A stretch of DNA of 64,000 bases from Rhizomys pruinosus (lineage: Eukaryota; Chordata; Mammalia; Rodentia; Spalacidae). The notes below the pieces were generated by a model. It made no database searches and had not been told where the DNA came from. It saw only the letters and a list, made by a program, of their open reading frames with translations. Position numbers and translations under genes: made by a program. Of this stretch, positions 36,401 through 47,969 are shown one piece after another. Positions within the stretch are counted from its first letter, which is position 1. The number at the start of each line of letters is the position of its first letter. The stretch lies in NCBI GenBank assembly GCA_009823505.1, contig VZQC01009573.1, positions 367,859 through 431,858 of the forward strand, in the 5' to 3' direction.

Positions 36401-37150
36401 TGAAACTTAAGGATGGAAAATACCTTCAATTTTTCTACACTGCTTTAATGGATTGCTTTTTAAGTCTTCATATTTAGAAGGAAAATTACAAACATTACAG
36501 AACAAAAGAACCGTCACCAGCTGATTTTCTGATATAGAACAGACCCTTCCAAAGCAGTCTGTTCTCTTTATTTTTTTCTCCTAAGCTTTTGTTTCAGATT
36601 CAAATACATTCTGAATAGATGCAATTAACCTTAACAATATGTATAACCTTACACTATTCTACTGACTTTGAAGTAAGTAACCTTACTGTGTAATTGAGCT
36701 AAGTTTCTTTTTTTTCTCATTCTGCTATGCTTCTACTGATTATTATAGGTATTATGTGTTTTCAAGCTTTCATCGTCCTGTTGATTTATTTCACTGTTGC
36801 AGCTGTCAAAGACTTTTTAAAAAATGTCCATTCATTTTTGATGATACTGTATTTGAGCAAAAATTATTGCTCCCCAAGACTCGACAGATCACAAATGCAT
36901 AGCACACAGAGGAGCATGGTCTAGCACAAAAAAGTTAGAAATTTTTTCTAAAAACGACCATAATGTATACCTTCCTCCATAAACAGGAAGGTACATTTGA
37001 TTTAATCAAACTGAAATGTCTTTTCTTTCCATCCACTCTAACAAACCCTTCTGTCTTGCATAGAACCATGTTTTTCAAACTGTAGGTGGTAACCCACTAA
37101 TGCTTTATGAAATCAATTCAATAAATTTCTTTTTAATGAGCAAAAATAAA
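36401..37150. other. Unique AT-rich sequence, no gene seen
   Basis: Nothing recognised. The 65-codon ORF at 36,727-36,924 has no family features. Confidence 0.45.
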
Positions 37151-37151
37151 A

Positions 37152-37490
37152 AAATGGGAGGTTGGGAGATGGCTTAATGAATAAGAGCACTTGCTCTGCC
37201 ATGAAGAGGACCTGAGTTCAAATCTACAACACCTGCATAAACAGCCAGGCATATCTATAACCCCAGCATTGGGAATACAGAGACAGGCAGATCCGAAAAG
37301 CTTGCAGGCCAGTCAGCCTAGCCAGAACTATGAATTTCTAGTTCAGTGAGAGACTCTGTTTCCAAAGCAGTAAAGCACAGAATGACAAGAAGACACCTGA
37401 TGCTCTACACACTGACCTCTGCACATGCTTGTACACATACGCACATGTGCATGTAACACACAGACACATACACACACACACACATGGAAA
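37152..37490 (+). mobile_element. B3 SINE
   Basis: B2-like head (ttgggagatggcttaatgaa), central B1-like part (accccagcattgggaataca), ctgacctctgcacatgcttg, and a CA-rich tail ending near 37,486. Confidence 0.8.
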
Positions 37491-38310
37491 ATGTCAGTGT
37501 ATCATAAGCAGTTAAGGTTGAGAATTTTTTTCTTTTCAGTTGTCTATACCTTCATACACACTCAGACATGTACTAAGTCATAATGTCAAGCAAGTTGCTC
37601 ACTATAGGCTGTGATCAGAAGTCATCAGGCAGTTGAGATTGCTCAGAGATCATCACAGCTGGAAACCTGCTCCAACAGGAGGCAACCAAGCTGCATGTAG
37701 TTTGTGGAAATCGCTGGGAAAGAGAAAGCCGCACCAAAACTTGGCACTTCGGACTACTCTCTAAGTTATTTTAAAAGCTGTGATAGGATTCTAGACATAC
37801 TGTCCCAAAAGGTGACACTGTGGCTCTTAAGAGGCAGGCAGAAGCAGGCGGGTCTCCCTGACCTTCCCAACCCTTGAAGCAGACCATGAAGGAATTCTCT
37901 ACCCTTCAGAGAAAATAAGTAATAAGGCCCTCATTTCAGAACAATCATCCCTCTTGCCTAGGGGAGGGGAATGAAGCCACAGAGACAAAGATAAGAATCT
38001 GCGCAAACAAGCCTCTTGAAGATTCTCCAATTTCTTACTGGATGATTAGTGGTACCCCTTTCTGACCAATCGTCTAGTTATACATCTGTTCACCCTTCAT
38101 CAAACCTGAGCATAGGAATAAGGTGACTCTGGATAGGCTGACTAGACCCCAGTGGATGAACTTGCACTGAGGAGCATCTGGGGACACTGGCTTGACAGGA
38201 TGGGCCTTGACACAGATGACAGGAAATATGAATTCCCATGGTGGGAGGGCGCCAATGGGGGAAGGGCATATTGGGATGTTTGGGATGTTCGGTGTGAAAT
38301 TCAATTTAAA
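37491..38310. other. Unique sequence, no gene seen
   Basis: Mixed-composition intronic sequence without recognised repeats or exons. Confidence 0.45.
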
Positions 38311-38323
38311 AAAGTAAAGACTA

Positions 38324-38580
38324 GGGGCTGGAGAGATGGCCTAGCGGTTAAGAGCGCCGACCGCTCTTACAGAGGACCCGGGTTCGATCCCCAGCACCCA
38401 CATGGCGGCCGAGAACCGTCTGAAACTCCAACTCCAGGAGAACTCCAGTTCCAGGGGAATCCGAGACCCTCTTCTGACCTCCGCGGCATTGCACGACACG
38501 GGTGCACAGACTTGCATGCAGACAGTACATTCAAACACATACAGAAATAAATAAAAATTAATAAAAAAATTAAAAAAAAA
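38324..38580 (+). mobile_element. Young B2 SINE with target-site duplication
   Basis: Full-length B2 with nearly all CpGs intact (ggttaagagcgccgaccgct, cgcggcattgcacgacacgg) and the doubled 'actccaactccaggagaactccagttcc' segment. Flanking direct repeats aaagtaaagacta lie at 38,311-38,323 and 38,581-38,593. The identity of the flanks and the retained CpGs point to a recent insertion. Good reference copy for the local B2 subfamily. Confidence 0.97.
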
Positions 38581-38639
38581 AAAGTAAAGACTAGATGAAG
38601 CTTAGAAGAGTAAAACAATAAAGTGTTATGGCTACGCAC

Positions 38640-38995
38640 AAAATGTCCCTTACGGACTTATGTTTCGAGCACTGTTGTTGGCCAGATTGTGGAGCTATTT
38701 TGAAGGCTATGAAGTCTTTCTGAGATGGGGTCTGACTGGCAGCAGCAGGGCTCCAGCGGAGGCCCTGTCAAGGCTAGACCCGCCGCTATCCTGGTTCCCT
38801 CCTGCATTTCCTTTGTCCTGCGTGTGGTCACATGGCAGACAAGCCTCCAGCACATACTCCACACACCCTGCCTTTCCCACTATGATGGGCTGTACCCTTG
38901 AAATGATGCCCCAAAGTAAATCCCTCCTCTCTTGCATTGCTTCTGTCCATATTTTATCACAGAAATGGGAAAAGTTACCAACATATAAGATGTCC
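38640..38995 (+). mobile_element. Unassigned old interspersed repeat
   Basis: The end 'gatgggctgtacccttgaaatgatg...tttatcacagaaatgggaaaag' is a frequently seen rodent repeat terminus. I cannot name the family with confidence. The ORFs over it are probably incidental. Confidence 0.4.
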
Positions 38996-39057
38996 CTCTT
39001 TCTTTGAGTCTTCATTTCTGAAGGCCCCAACATCCACATAAAACTTAAGAAACTTGT

Positions 39058-39165
39058 CAGGCACGGTGGCATACATCTTGGAGGCAGAGAGGCAGGTGGA
39101 TCTCTGTGAGTTCCAGGCCAACTGGGGCTACAGTGAGACCCTGTCCCAGACCAAAATGAACAACA
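39058..39165 (+). mobile_element. B1 SINE, internally shortened
   Basis: caggcacggtggcatacatc then directly ggaggcagagaggcaggtgg. Missing the stretch between the A box and the middle. Confidence 0.8.
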
Positions 39166-39189
39166 ACAAAAAAAGAAACAAAAAAACTT

Positions 39190-40270
39190 CTATCTTTTAT
39201 TATCAAGCCCTCATCCTTGAATCTAGAGATAAGAAATGATTTCTCCCTTAGAGATGTAAGTAAATATTACATACTGTCTCTTAGTACATCCCTTGAGCTA
39301 CTGAATTTTTCTTATTATGAACATAAAACAATTAATAAGACAGCAAGTAGCTGCAATGTCACCTCCTCCTCCAGGTCCTAAACAGGTTCAGTATCAGGAC
39401 TTCGATAGAAAGACAGTTTAGGGTGCTGGCTTGATAATTAGGAAAAGCAGTGAGACTTGGAAAATCATTTAATCTTCCAAGACTTAATTTCTTCATTCTG
39501 TCAAGTGGCAAAGTGTTTCTTCTGAAGATAAAAGTTGACAATATGTATGTCATACTTAGTGCAAGGTCTAGTGCTTGGATTAGTATTTGGGATATCTAAA
39601 GTACTGGGGGGGGTGCTTTTCTGGTGATACTAGGACTTGAACCTACAGCCACACACACGTTAGTCCAGAGCCCCACCACTGACCTACAGCCCCAGCTGAT
39701 CATTTTGATGCTTGTTTATTTTGGTTTCTCAAGGGTACTTAGTTTATTTGTGGCTATAACTAATTTCCATTGTGCTACCACAGCAAAGCTTCAACACATT
39801 TATCATTCCAAAAGTAAGCTAAATAAGAGCTCTGCTAATTAATTTGGTATTAGAATCTGATAATAGTCGAGGCATCTACCCAGCTCATTGAACTGTGTCA
39901 TTATCATTAAGAGTTAAATACTATTAGTTACTTTACAAACTTTCTAAATGCTTATGAGCCTTGTCTAGGGGTTGAGTTAAATAATCCCCTAATGAATAAC
40001 TATCTATATTGAGCCATCAGGAAGATTGCTCATTAACACAATCACTGTTCTCTCCCAATGTACTATTATTTTATAACACTAAAAGAAGCTTCTTCACCAT
40101 TCAGTTCTCCATCTCCAAGAAGAGGAGCTCTGATGTTTTCATGCTATTTGGCATTCATAAGCAAAATCTTATTTTTTTCTTAATCGTATGGAGACAGGAA
40201 ATTGGAATCTGGAGCACTGCAGTGAGGAGGAAATAGTAAAGTAGTTTTTATAGGCTCTAATAACTGCAAG
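39190..40270. other. Unique sequence, no gene seen
   Basis: AT-rich, no recognised exon. About 39,600-39,700 may hold a degraded inverted ID/B1 fragment (actaggacttgaacctacag). Confidence 0.4.
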
Positions 40271-40271
40271 T

Positions 40272-40745
40272 GTGTACTTGAGCACTGGATGGAGCATATT
40301 TGTAATCCAGCTGGAAAAACTGAGGCAAGACCACATGTTCAATACTAGTATGGGCTACATAGTGGCATCAAGGCACAGGAAGATTCTCCAGGCAAAGAGA
40401 TGGAGCAGTAGTTAAGAAGACTGGCTGCTCTTGCAGAGAACCCGGGTTTGGCTTCCAACTCCCACAGGGAATTTTAACATCTGTTAACTCCAGTTCCAGG
40501 GGAATCTGATGCCCTCTTCTGGCCTCCATGGGTATTACATGCAGGGGTGAACTAAACAAACATAGAGGCAAAACACTGATACATAACAGTGCTGGGTGAC
40601 GTGGCCCATAATCCCAGCACTTGGGAGGCAGAAGCAGGCGGATCTCTGTGAGTTCAAGGCCAGCCTGGTCTACATAGTGAGTTCCAGGACAGCTGGGGCT
40701 ACAGGAAGACCCTGTCTCAAACACACACACACACACACAAAATAA
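40272..40745 (+). mobile_element. B1 fragment - B2 - B1 cluster
   Basis: B1-like remnant at 40,272-40,385, B2 at about 40,395-40,590 (ggctgctcttgcagagaacc), full B1 at 40,592-40,720 (gtgctgggtgacgtggccca) ending in a short (CA)n at 40,722-40,738. Confidence 0.8.
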
Positions 40746-40756
40746 AACTAAACAGG

Positions 40757-40958
40757 ACCAATGAGATGGGCTTATCAGGCAAAAGCAACGATACTTTCCT
40801 CCAAGTCTGGGGGCCCAAGTTCAAACCCTGGTACCCAAACAGTGGAAGGAAAGAAAAGAACCATCACTTCCAAGTTGTCCTCTGACCTCCCAATGGCACA
40901 CTTTCTCCCTTTTTCCTACCCTCCTTCCCTCCCTCCCCCACTCCCTTCTTCTCTCTCA

Positions 40959-40992
<34 letters not shown>

Positions 40993-41050
40993 AACACGCG
41001 AGTGCGCACACACACACACACGTGCGCACACACACACACACACTCTCAAA
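40757..41050 (+). mobile_element. B3-like SINE with compound microsatellite tail
   Basis: gcccaagttcaaaccctggt and ccaagttgtcctctgacctc mark the SINE. Its tail expanded into (CT)n then (CA)n from about 40,950 to 41,043, with CG-containing interruptions. Confidence 0.75.
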
Positions 41051-41071
41051 TAGTAAAATGTAGGGGTAGAA

Positions 41072-41245
41072 GGGGCTGGAGAGATGCTCTTGCAGAGGAC
41101 CAGGGTTCGATTCCCAGCACCCACAAGGCAACTACCCACCATCTTTAATTCTAGTTCCAGAAGAATCCAATGCCCTTTTCTGGCCTGTGTGGGCACCAAA
41201 TACACATGATGCACTTACATACACATGCCAGCAAAACAATCACAT
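41072..41245 (+). mobile_element. B2 SINE, shortened head
   Basis: ggggctggagagatgctctt joins the head directly to the 'gcagaggaccagggttcgat' part, deleting the segment between; body and tail follow. Confidence 0.85.
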
Positions 41246-41254
41246 AAAATAAGT

Positions 41255-41560
41255 TTGGTTTTTGTCTTTTTGAGACAAGGTTTCTCTGTAGCCCCAGCAG
41301 GCCTGGAACTCAGAGATCCACCTGCCCCTGCCTCCCGGAGTGCTGGGATTAAAGGCATGCACCACCAGGCCTGGCCAAAAAATAGTAAATCCATTTTAAA
41401 ACGTGAACAGAGAGCAAGTGTGGTGGTGCATGCCTTTAATCCCACCCAGGCAGAGGCAGGCTGATCTCAGCTATGAAAGCAGCCTGGTCTACACAAGGAA
41501 TTCCAAGCCAGATATACATAGTAAAACCCTATCTAAAAATAAAATGAACAGAAAGCCTAA
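41255..41560. mobile_element. Inverted B1 followed by forward B1
   Basis: Inverted B1 at 41,255-41,378 (ttttgagacaaggtttctct) and forward B1 at 41,412-41,545 (aagtgtggtggtgcatgcct). Facing copies could form a hairpin in RNA. Confidence 0.85.
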
Positions 41561-41867
41561 GCCATCTCAAACTAATTCCCAACTGCATGGCACAGAGCTC
41601 TATCTACCATGCAGCAGCATCTTTCACATGAGGTAGCCTTTTTTAAAGTCCTGAAGTACAAGGTCTGTGTCATTCCTGCTTCTCTAAATGTCTGCCCTCC
41701 GTCCTTCATATTCTACAAAAGATCAAAATTCTCTTTTATAAATTCAGGATTGGTCCTTCTGCTAAATATTTCACGACCAGCACCAGCACACATCTACTTG
41801 CAAAGGCCATCATAAAGAAATCATTCCCCTTTCTCATTTCATAATTTTTGAAAAAAAATTTTTCCCT

Positions 41868-42075
41868 TGGCCTTTTTGAGGCAGAGTCTCCTTGTAGCCA
41901 CAGCTGGCCTGGCCTGGATTCACTGTGTAGACCAGGCTGGCCTTGATCTCAGAGATCTGCCTGCCCTCTGTCTCCCAAGTTCTGGAATTAAAGGCCTGCA
42001 CCACCTACCACCACTACCACTACCACTACCACTACCACCACCACCACCACCACCACCACCACCACCCACCACCCT
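41868..42075 (-). mobile_element. Inverted B1 ending in an (ACC)n/(ACT)n run
   Basis: ggcctttttgaggcagagtc to ttaaaggcctgcaccacc, after which a CCA-type trinucleotide repeat runs from about 42,003 to 42,072, grown out of the B1 5' end (cacCACcac). Confidence 0.9.
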
Positions 42076-42204
42076 GGCTAAGTTTTGGAACTTATCAGGC
42101 CAAGAAGTTCTGGAACTAACCACTGGGGCATAAACATGATAAAGTTTTAAGAGAAAAGAAAGGGATTACTTAGCTTGCTAAAACTAAAAGATGAAAACAA
42201 CATA

Positions 42205-42425
42205 GAAAAAATTTTAGGGACTGACAAGATAGGTAGCTGTGAAAGGCACTTGCTACCAAGCCTGCAGACTAAGTTCAAAATCCAGAATCTACATGACAGA
42301 AAGAGTCTACTCCCACAAGTTGTCCTCTGACCTACACAAACACACACATACATCCACACATACACATACATATGCAGATATAACTTGACATGCATGACAC
42401 CCCTCCCCCATTACACACACACAGA
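42205..42425 (+). mobile_element. B3-like SINE
   Basis: actgacaagataggtagctg, acttgctaccaagcctgcag, ccacaagttgtcctctgacc and a CA-rich tail. Confidence 0.7.
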
Positions 42426-42465
42426 TTTTAAATAGGGAAAAATCCATCAGAAAGTTTACTGCAGG

Positions 42466-42545
42466 GCTGGGGACACAAATCAATAGTAGAGTACTTAGCT
42501 AGCATGCAGGAAGCCTTGGGTTCAATCCCAGCAAGAAAAAGAAAG
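42466..42545 (+). mobile_element. ID element
   Basis: gggctggggacacaaatcaa, tagctagcatgcaggaagcc, ttgggttcaatcccagc and a short A-rich tail. This is the BC1/tRNA-Ala-derived ID family of rodents. Confidence 0.85.
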
Positions 42546-42607
42546 TTTATTCCATGGGATCTAGAAACTTCCTAAGAATGTCATAAATGAAAAGTTAAAA
42601 TGCCATC

Positions 42608-43080
42608 CAGCTGGGTGTGGTAGCTCCCACCTTTAATCCTAGTAGGAGGGAGGCAGATTGATCTCTGTGAGTTCAAGACCAGCCTGGTATACATAGTTCC
42701 AAGACAGCTGGGGCTACAGGAAGACCCTGCCTCAAAAAAAAGGCTTCAGGTAAGAGCCACCTCACACCTGTACCAGGCAGGCACAGAGAGGGAACACCTT
42801 GACTTTATGCCTAAAGACTGATCTTTATTTTGGGAGGTCAATGAAGTTCCATGAAAAAAACCCTTGGTCTTAATTACTGACTTAAGAAGACAGGGCTGGC
42901 TGGGCGTGGTGGCGCATGCCCTTAATTCTAGCACTTGGGAGGCAGAGGCAGGCAGATCTTTGTGAGTCCAAGGCCAGCCAGGTCTACAGAGCAAGTTCCA
43001 GGACAGCTGGGGCTACAGGGAGACCCTGTCTCGAAAAGATTTAAAAAATAAAAAAAAAAAAGAAGAAGAAGAAGAAGACG
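42608..43080 (+). mobile_element. Two forward B1 SINEs
   Basis: 42,608-42,740 (gctgggtgtggtagctccca) and 42,897-43,075 (gctgggcgtggtggcgcatg). The second has a long (A)n then (GAA)n tail. Confidence 0.9.
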
Positions 43081-43314
43081 GGGCTGAACAACCACTATCT
43101 GACGGGAGAAACCTGTAACCTGGAGAACTTGCAATTTTGCAAAGTAGGGACATCAGGTAAGGTAGTCAGCATCCCACCCTACAAACTGCCTACTAATCTG
43201 GCATCAGGGAATTCAGTTAACAGGAAAATCCAATAAATCAAAATTTTAAGAATAGGGAATTAAACTGTAAGGATACTTTTTTTTTTTTAAAGAGAGAGAG
43301 GGTCCCTGTAGACC

Positions 43315-43480
43315 CAACACTTTTTTTTTTTTTTTTTTTTTTGTTGTTTGGTCTTTTTGAGACGGGTCTCCCTGCAGCTCCAGCTGTCCCTGGAACTCAC
43401 TGTGGAGTAGGCTGGCCTTACTCATAGAGATCCACCTGCCTCTGCCTCCCTCATTAAAGGTATGCAACACCACACCCAGC
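43315..43480 (-). mobile_element. B1 SINE, inverted
   Basis: Long T run then ggtctttttgagacgggtct, ctccagctgtccctggaact, cctccctcattaaaggtatg. Confidence 0.9.
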
Positions 43481-43774
43481 TATAGGGATACTTCTATGAA
43501 CCTCCATGGAAATGCGTTCACATCAACTTTACATATTAATAAACAATGTAAAACTATGAGACTAAAAACCTATTCCCAAATGTTACAAATTCCTCAGAAT
43601 AAGCCACCAGGACAACTGACTATAGTGAGGTCAGGTTAGAGAAGCAATCAGTCTCCTAGCAGAAAGATGGGGCTTTCAATTAAATCACATTACTGTCTAC
43701 TATGTACCAGAGACTAGAAGCTATAAAAATATCGCCATTTATCGCATCTTTTCTAAGATAATAAAAATTAAGAA

Positions 43775-44000
43775 TTGTTATCCCAGCACTTGGGAGGCAG
43801 GAGGCAGGCAGAGCTCCTGTGAGTTCCAGGCAGCTGGAGCATGTGTGTACATATAAATATATATATATATATAATATATATTTATATAATATATATATAC
43901 ATATTAAAAAAGGATTGTTTATAATAGGCTTGGCATGGTTTACCTCAATCCAGCTGTAGAAGGCTGAAGCAGAAAGATCCAAAGTTCTAGCTTGGGCTAC
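43775..44000 (+). mobile_element. B1 fragments and (AT)n
   Basis: Partial B1 (atcccagcacttgggaggca) at 43,778-43,838, (AT)n about 43,855-43,906, then a second degraded B1-like piece to about 44,000. Confidence 0.7.
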
Positions 44001-44031
44001 ATAAGGAGTCAGGTCAGCCTACATACATAGT

Positions 44032-44380
44032 GAGGAAAGAAAAGAAAGAAAGAGAGAGAGAGAAAGGAGAGAATGAGAGAAAGAAAGAGAAAAGAAAGAG
44101 AAGAAAGAAAGCAGAAAAGATAAGAAAAAGAAAGAGATAAGCAAGAGAGACGAAAGAGAGCAAAGAAGAGAGAAAGAGAGAAAGAGAGAAAACAAGAAGA
44201 ACAGAAAGAAAGAAAGAAGAAAAGTAAAGAGAGAGAATAGAAAAAGAATAAAGAAAAGAAAAAAGAAAGGAAGAAAGAAAGAAAGAAATAAAGAGAAGAA
44301 AGAAAAAAAGAAAGAAAGAAAGAAGAAAGAAAGAAAAGAAAAGAGAGAAAGAAAGAGAGAGAAGAGGGAGGGAGGAGGAT
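44032..44380 (-). repeat. Polypurine (GAAA)n tract
   Basis: About 350 bases of almost pure A/G on the plus strand. The two long minus ORFs over it (146-147 residues of Ser/Phe/Leu) are artefacts of the tract. Confidence 0.95.
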
Positions 44381-44885
44381 TACTATCATAAATATGACAA
44401 AGTTGATTATCTGAAAAGGCATGAACAGTACCAGTGGTCTCTGGAACACAAGCTGTTTTCATTAACTACCTACTGTAGTAAAGAAGCTTTCTATCACTTA
44501 TTTCAAGTTTGCAGGTATGAGAAATGTTAGTGGAAGAGCCTTACAATCCAAAGAGACAACAATCACAGGCTGCACAGCGTTTTTTGCTGGGCCTTTGGAA
44601 GACACTGTTGATCGTGACTAACTTTTCTGTAATGCACCCAAGGTGTCTCTCTAAAAACAGAAAGTATCCTCTAAAAATGAAGAGATTCAGGGCATAGAGC
44701 TGACTGAAAGGGGCCTAGGACAGTTCGGAAACCATATTCCTGGGACCTGCTGTTTCAGCACCATCCCTTCACCAATCCCCATTCTTGACATCAATTTTGA
44801 TGGTGGGAGTGTAAACTCATAATCTATGGAAGGAGGAAATAAAACCAAAGCTTTACTCGAAAAGAACCAAAAAAAAAAAAAAAAA
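44381..44885. other. Unique sequence, no gene seen
   Basis: No recognised exon or repeat until a run of A at about 44,868-44,889. Confidence 0.45.
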
Positions 44886-44889
44886 AAAA

Positions 44890-45540
44890 GCTAAAGCCAG
44901 ACATGTTGGACCACACCTTTCATCTCAGCACTTGGGAGGTAGAGGCATTCAGATCTCAGTGAGTTCTCAGGCAACCTTGATCTACATTAAGGAGGTTCCG
45001 GCACAACCAAGGCTATTGCACAGTGAGACCCTGCTTCAAAATAAAAAACAAAAACCAAAAAAATCATAGATTCAGGAAAAGTTTCTTTGACAGAAAAAAA
45101 TTAGACTTCTAGTATATACTAGAATATAAACTAGCAGGGGCTGCTTTACAGTGCTAAGATAAAGATTGTGAGCATTCCAAATAACCACATAATTAGACTT
45201 TAAAGTTAAGGAGAACTTTCAGACAAAGGTAAATTTCACTGTTCCACTTGACATTTGTACACCAGGAAATCCCTATATACTTACTTTTCAAACTCTGCCT
45301 CTAAAATTAATACCTACAGTTCAAAATACTTGTTTTTAGGTACTTTAATGTGTTTTTTTTTTTTTTTTTTTTTTTTGGTGTTTCTGAGACAGGGGCCTCC
45401 TGTACACAGCTCCACAAGCTTCTGAGAACTTACTCTGGTAGACCTGGCTGGTTCATGAACCTCACAAAGATCACCTGCCTCTGTCGTCTCCAAGGATGCT
45501 AGGATAGGATTAAGGCAATGCGCGCACCGACGCGCTCGGC
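44890..45540. mobile_element. Forward B1 and, further on, inverted B1
   Basis: Forward B1 at about 44,895-45,045 (agccagacatgttggaccac). 45,046-45,350 shows nothing recognised. Inverted B1 at 45,358-45,542 (ttctgagacaggggcctcct), error-rich at its end (gcgcgcaccgacgcgctcgg). Confidence 0.8.
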
Positions 45541-45785
45541 CATTAATGTGATTTTAATATTATTTTCTAGTTAATGTAAAGCCAGTAACAATACAGAATA
45601 TACCTTTTACACATGATAATACAAAAATATCAGCTAACTAAAACTATAAAACACTTGGATTTCTTTAGCTAATTATTAAAAATTCAAACACACATAATAA
45701 TTGGCAGTGGCCGATTACCATTGTTTATATCTGAAAGACAAAATATATAAAGTTTACGTTTGTCCATAAGCAAATCGTGTCACAG

Positions 45786-45943
45786 GCCCGGGCGTGGTGG
45801 CACATCCCTTTAAGCCTAGCACTTGGGAGGCAGAGGTAGTGGATTTTGTGATTCAGGCCAGCCTGGTCTACAGAGTGAGTTCCAGGAAGCTGGGACTACA
45901 GGGAGACCCTGTCTCGAAAAGACCAAAAAAAAAAAAAAAAATT
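45786..45943 (+). mobile_element. B1 SINE at the duplication edge
   Basis: cccgggcgtggtggcacatc to tgtctcgaaaagacc plus an A run. Its 3' part is where the direct duplication with 62,080 onwards begins. Confidence 0.9.
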
Positions 45944-46014
45944 TGTGTCACAGGCATGTTTTCTAGTGTAACCCACTAAGTCAGTGATCAACAATGGCAA
46001 CATTAAAACCTTCA

Positions 46015-46850
46015 TCTCCAAGGCTGGAGATGAGGCTCAAGTGGTGAGGGGATTACCAGATGTTCTTGGAGAGAAGCTGGGTTCAATTCCAGCACCACAC
46101 AGCACAACAAGGTACACTTACATACACACAAGAGCATACACCATATACATAAAAGCAAAAATTTTGAAACCATTATCTCGTGGGGGAAAGGGGGGAGCTG
46201 GAGAGATGCCAGCAGGTTAAGAGCGCCGATGCTCTCGCAGAGGACCCAGGGTTATGACTCCAGCACCCACATGCGCTAGAGAGATCTCAGTTTCCAGGGG
46301 AATCTGACCCCTCTCTGACCTCCGAGCACTGCCACACATGGGTGCACAACATACATGCAGACAGTCACCTACATACAGAAAAATATAAATTAAAAAATTT
46401 TAAAACCCTTTATCTCCATTACATATCATAAAGAATATTAACTGTCAGCACAACTTGGCACTATTTTACTAACTACAAACTCAGCCTGTTGTTCCGCACC
46501 ACGTTCACTTTTGTCCTTCACTAACGGCAGGGTCTCTTACTCTTCCTGTAAGACACAGCCAGTGGTTAAAGAGTACTTGCTGCTCCTGCAGAGGACCCAG
46601 GTTCCACTGTCAGCTCCCTCATGGCAGGTCCAGTTCCAAGGCCCTCTTCTGGACCCAAAGGGCATTACACGCACGTGGTGCACTTAACACTCATGCAGGA
46701 AAAACACTAGTCCACACATACAAAATAGTTATTTTAAGGCAGGCATGTGGTGCTTGCCTGTATCCCAGCACTATGGAGGCAGGCAGGTGGATCTCTGTGA
46801 GTTAAAGGTCAGCCTGTCTAAATAGTGAGTTCCGCCAGCGGGGAAAAAAC
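46015..46850 (+). mobile_element. B3-like, B2, B2-like and B1 series
   Basis: B3-like at 46,022-46,160, B2 at 46,196-46,395, another tRNA-derived SINE at about 46,548-46,735, B1 at 46,738-46,845. All are matched by cleaner copies at 62,275-63,065. Confidence 0.8.
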
Positions 46851-47107
46851 GTTTCTATCCTTTCCATGTACATCAGCTTCCACTTATATTTTCAAAAAGG
46901 AGACTCCACTCCCTTCAAAAGATGCATAATCTTAGAGGATTTACTTAACAAAGTTTGGAGCCAAAGTTACTACACTGTACTTCCCTGTAAAGAACACGGT
47001 GTGTATTTTTTTCAAAACAAATAGAAAAGAAAAAATCTAAAACAGAATTGGGTCCACTAAATAATTCCAGAAGTTGTGTTATGCTTTAGCTTAAACTACG
47101 GCTTTTT

Positions 47108-47338
47108 TTAATTTATTTTATTTATTTCTGTATGTGATGAATGTACTGTCTGCATGCAGGTCTGTGCACCCGTGGGCCTGCATGCGCGGAGTCAGAAGAG
47201 GGTCTCGGATTCCCCTGAACTGGAGTTCTCCTGGATTGGGAGTTTTCAGACGGTTTCTCGGCCGCCATGTGGGTGCTGGGGACGAACCGGGTCCTCTGAA
47301 GAGGCGGCGGCTCTAACCGCTAGGCCATCCTCCAGCCC
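47108..47338 (-). mobile_element. B2 SINE, inverted, damaged
   Basis: Same insertion as 63,315-63,556 but with about ten single-base deletions, for example at the cgtgggcctgcatgcgcgg part. It ends ccatcctccagccccta. Confidence 0.9.
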
Positions 47339-47339
47339 C

Positions 47340-47969
47340 TAGCTTAACTTCTTAAAAGCCCACCATTTCTTCATTGCTAAGAATTAAAATAACAAGGTGG
47401 CAATACCTTAAATCAACTTCTCTTGCATTTCACATACGAGTTTACTAACTTAACTGAACTCATATGTCAAGAAGGAAAGGGGGGGTATGTGCACAGCTTG
47501 TATGTGACAACCCAGTGACATGTCTATTTTACTCTTTCGACGCAAATATAAAACAGAGTAATCTCAAATTAACATTAGGAGAATAAGAAAAGTTTTTCAA
47601 GTAGAGAAAACGGGAAGGAATCGAAATAAAGCCCTGATAGGGGTTTATGCTGTGCTGCTTTTTTAAAGGATTGTTTTTTTTTTGAAGTGACCCAAGCTAC
47701 AAGTTACTTAAAAACCCCCACCTTCCTTCTCCAAATTTCGGTCAAGGCATTGGTAACAATGGTATTTTTTAAGCCCTACACCACATTACAAGGTAGGTGA
47801 TATAATAAGCCCTAACTTTGTATGGAAAACAACCTAATGCAACAGTGTACACATTCTGTATACATTGTTTCTGTCAAGATCTCTCAGCTAGGTAAGCGCT
47901 GGCAATAAAATATGGAGGCGACCAAGGCCCTGAAACATTCATAGTAAAAAGGCTAGCAAACCACCAGAG
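47340..47969. other. Kmt2c intron 1, promoter-proximal
   Basis: Unique sequence leading to the CpG island; no repeat or ORF of note. Its left part to 47,791 is present a second time at the right end of the window. Confidence 0.6.

Larger units (their letters stand above)
45847..47791 (+). repeat. Direct repeat copy 1 (partner 62,080-64,000)
   Basis: From the B1 3' part through the caatggcaacattaaaacct segment, B2s, unique DNA and the cccaccatttcttcattgct segment, the same order recurs at 62,080-64,000. This copy carries many more small deletions, especially at 46,070-47,340; the other copy looks cleaner. Confidence 0.95.

Noticed and set aside
41255..41560. Facing B1 pair as a deliberate hairpin RNA gene
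   Set aside because: Opposed B1 copies are expected by chance in a region this dense in SINEs; nothing else marks a functional RNA.
44009..44462. Minus-strand ORFs of 146-147 codons
   Set aside because: They are translations of the (GAAA)n tract; the hydrophobic, membrane-like look is an artefact of TTT/TCT codons.
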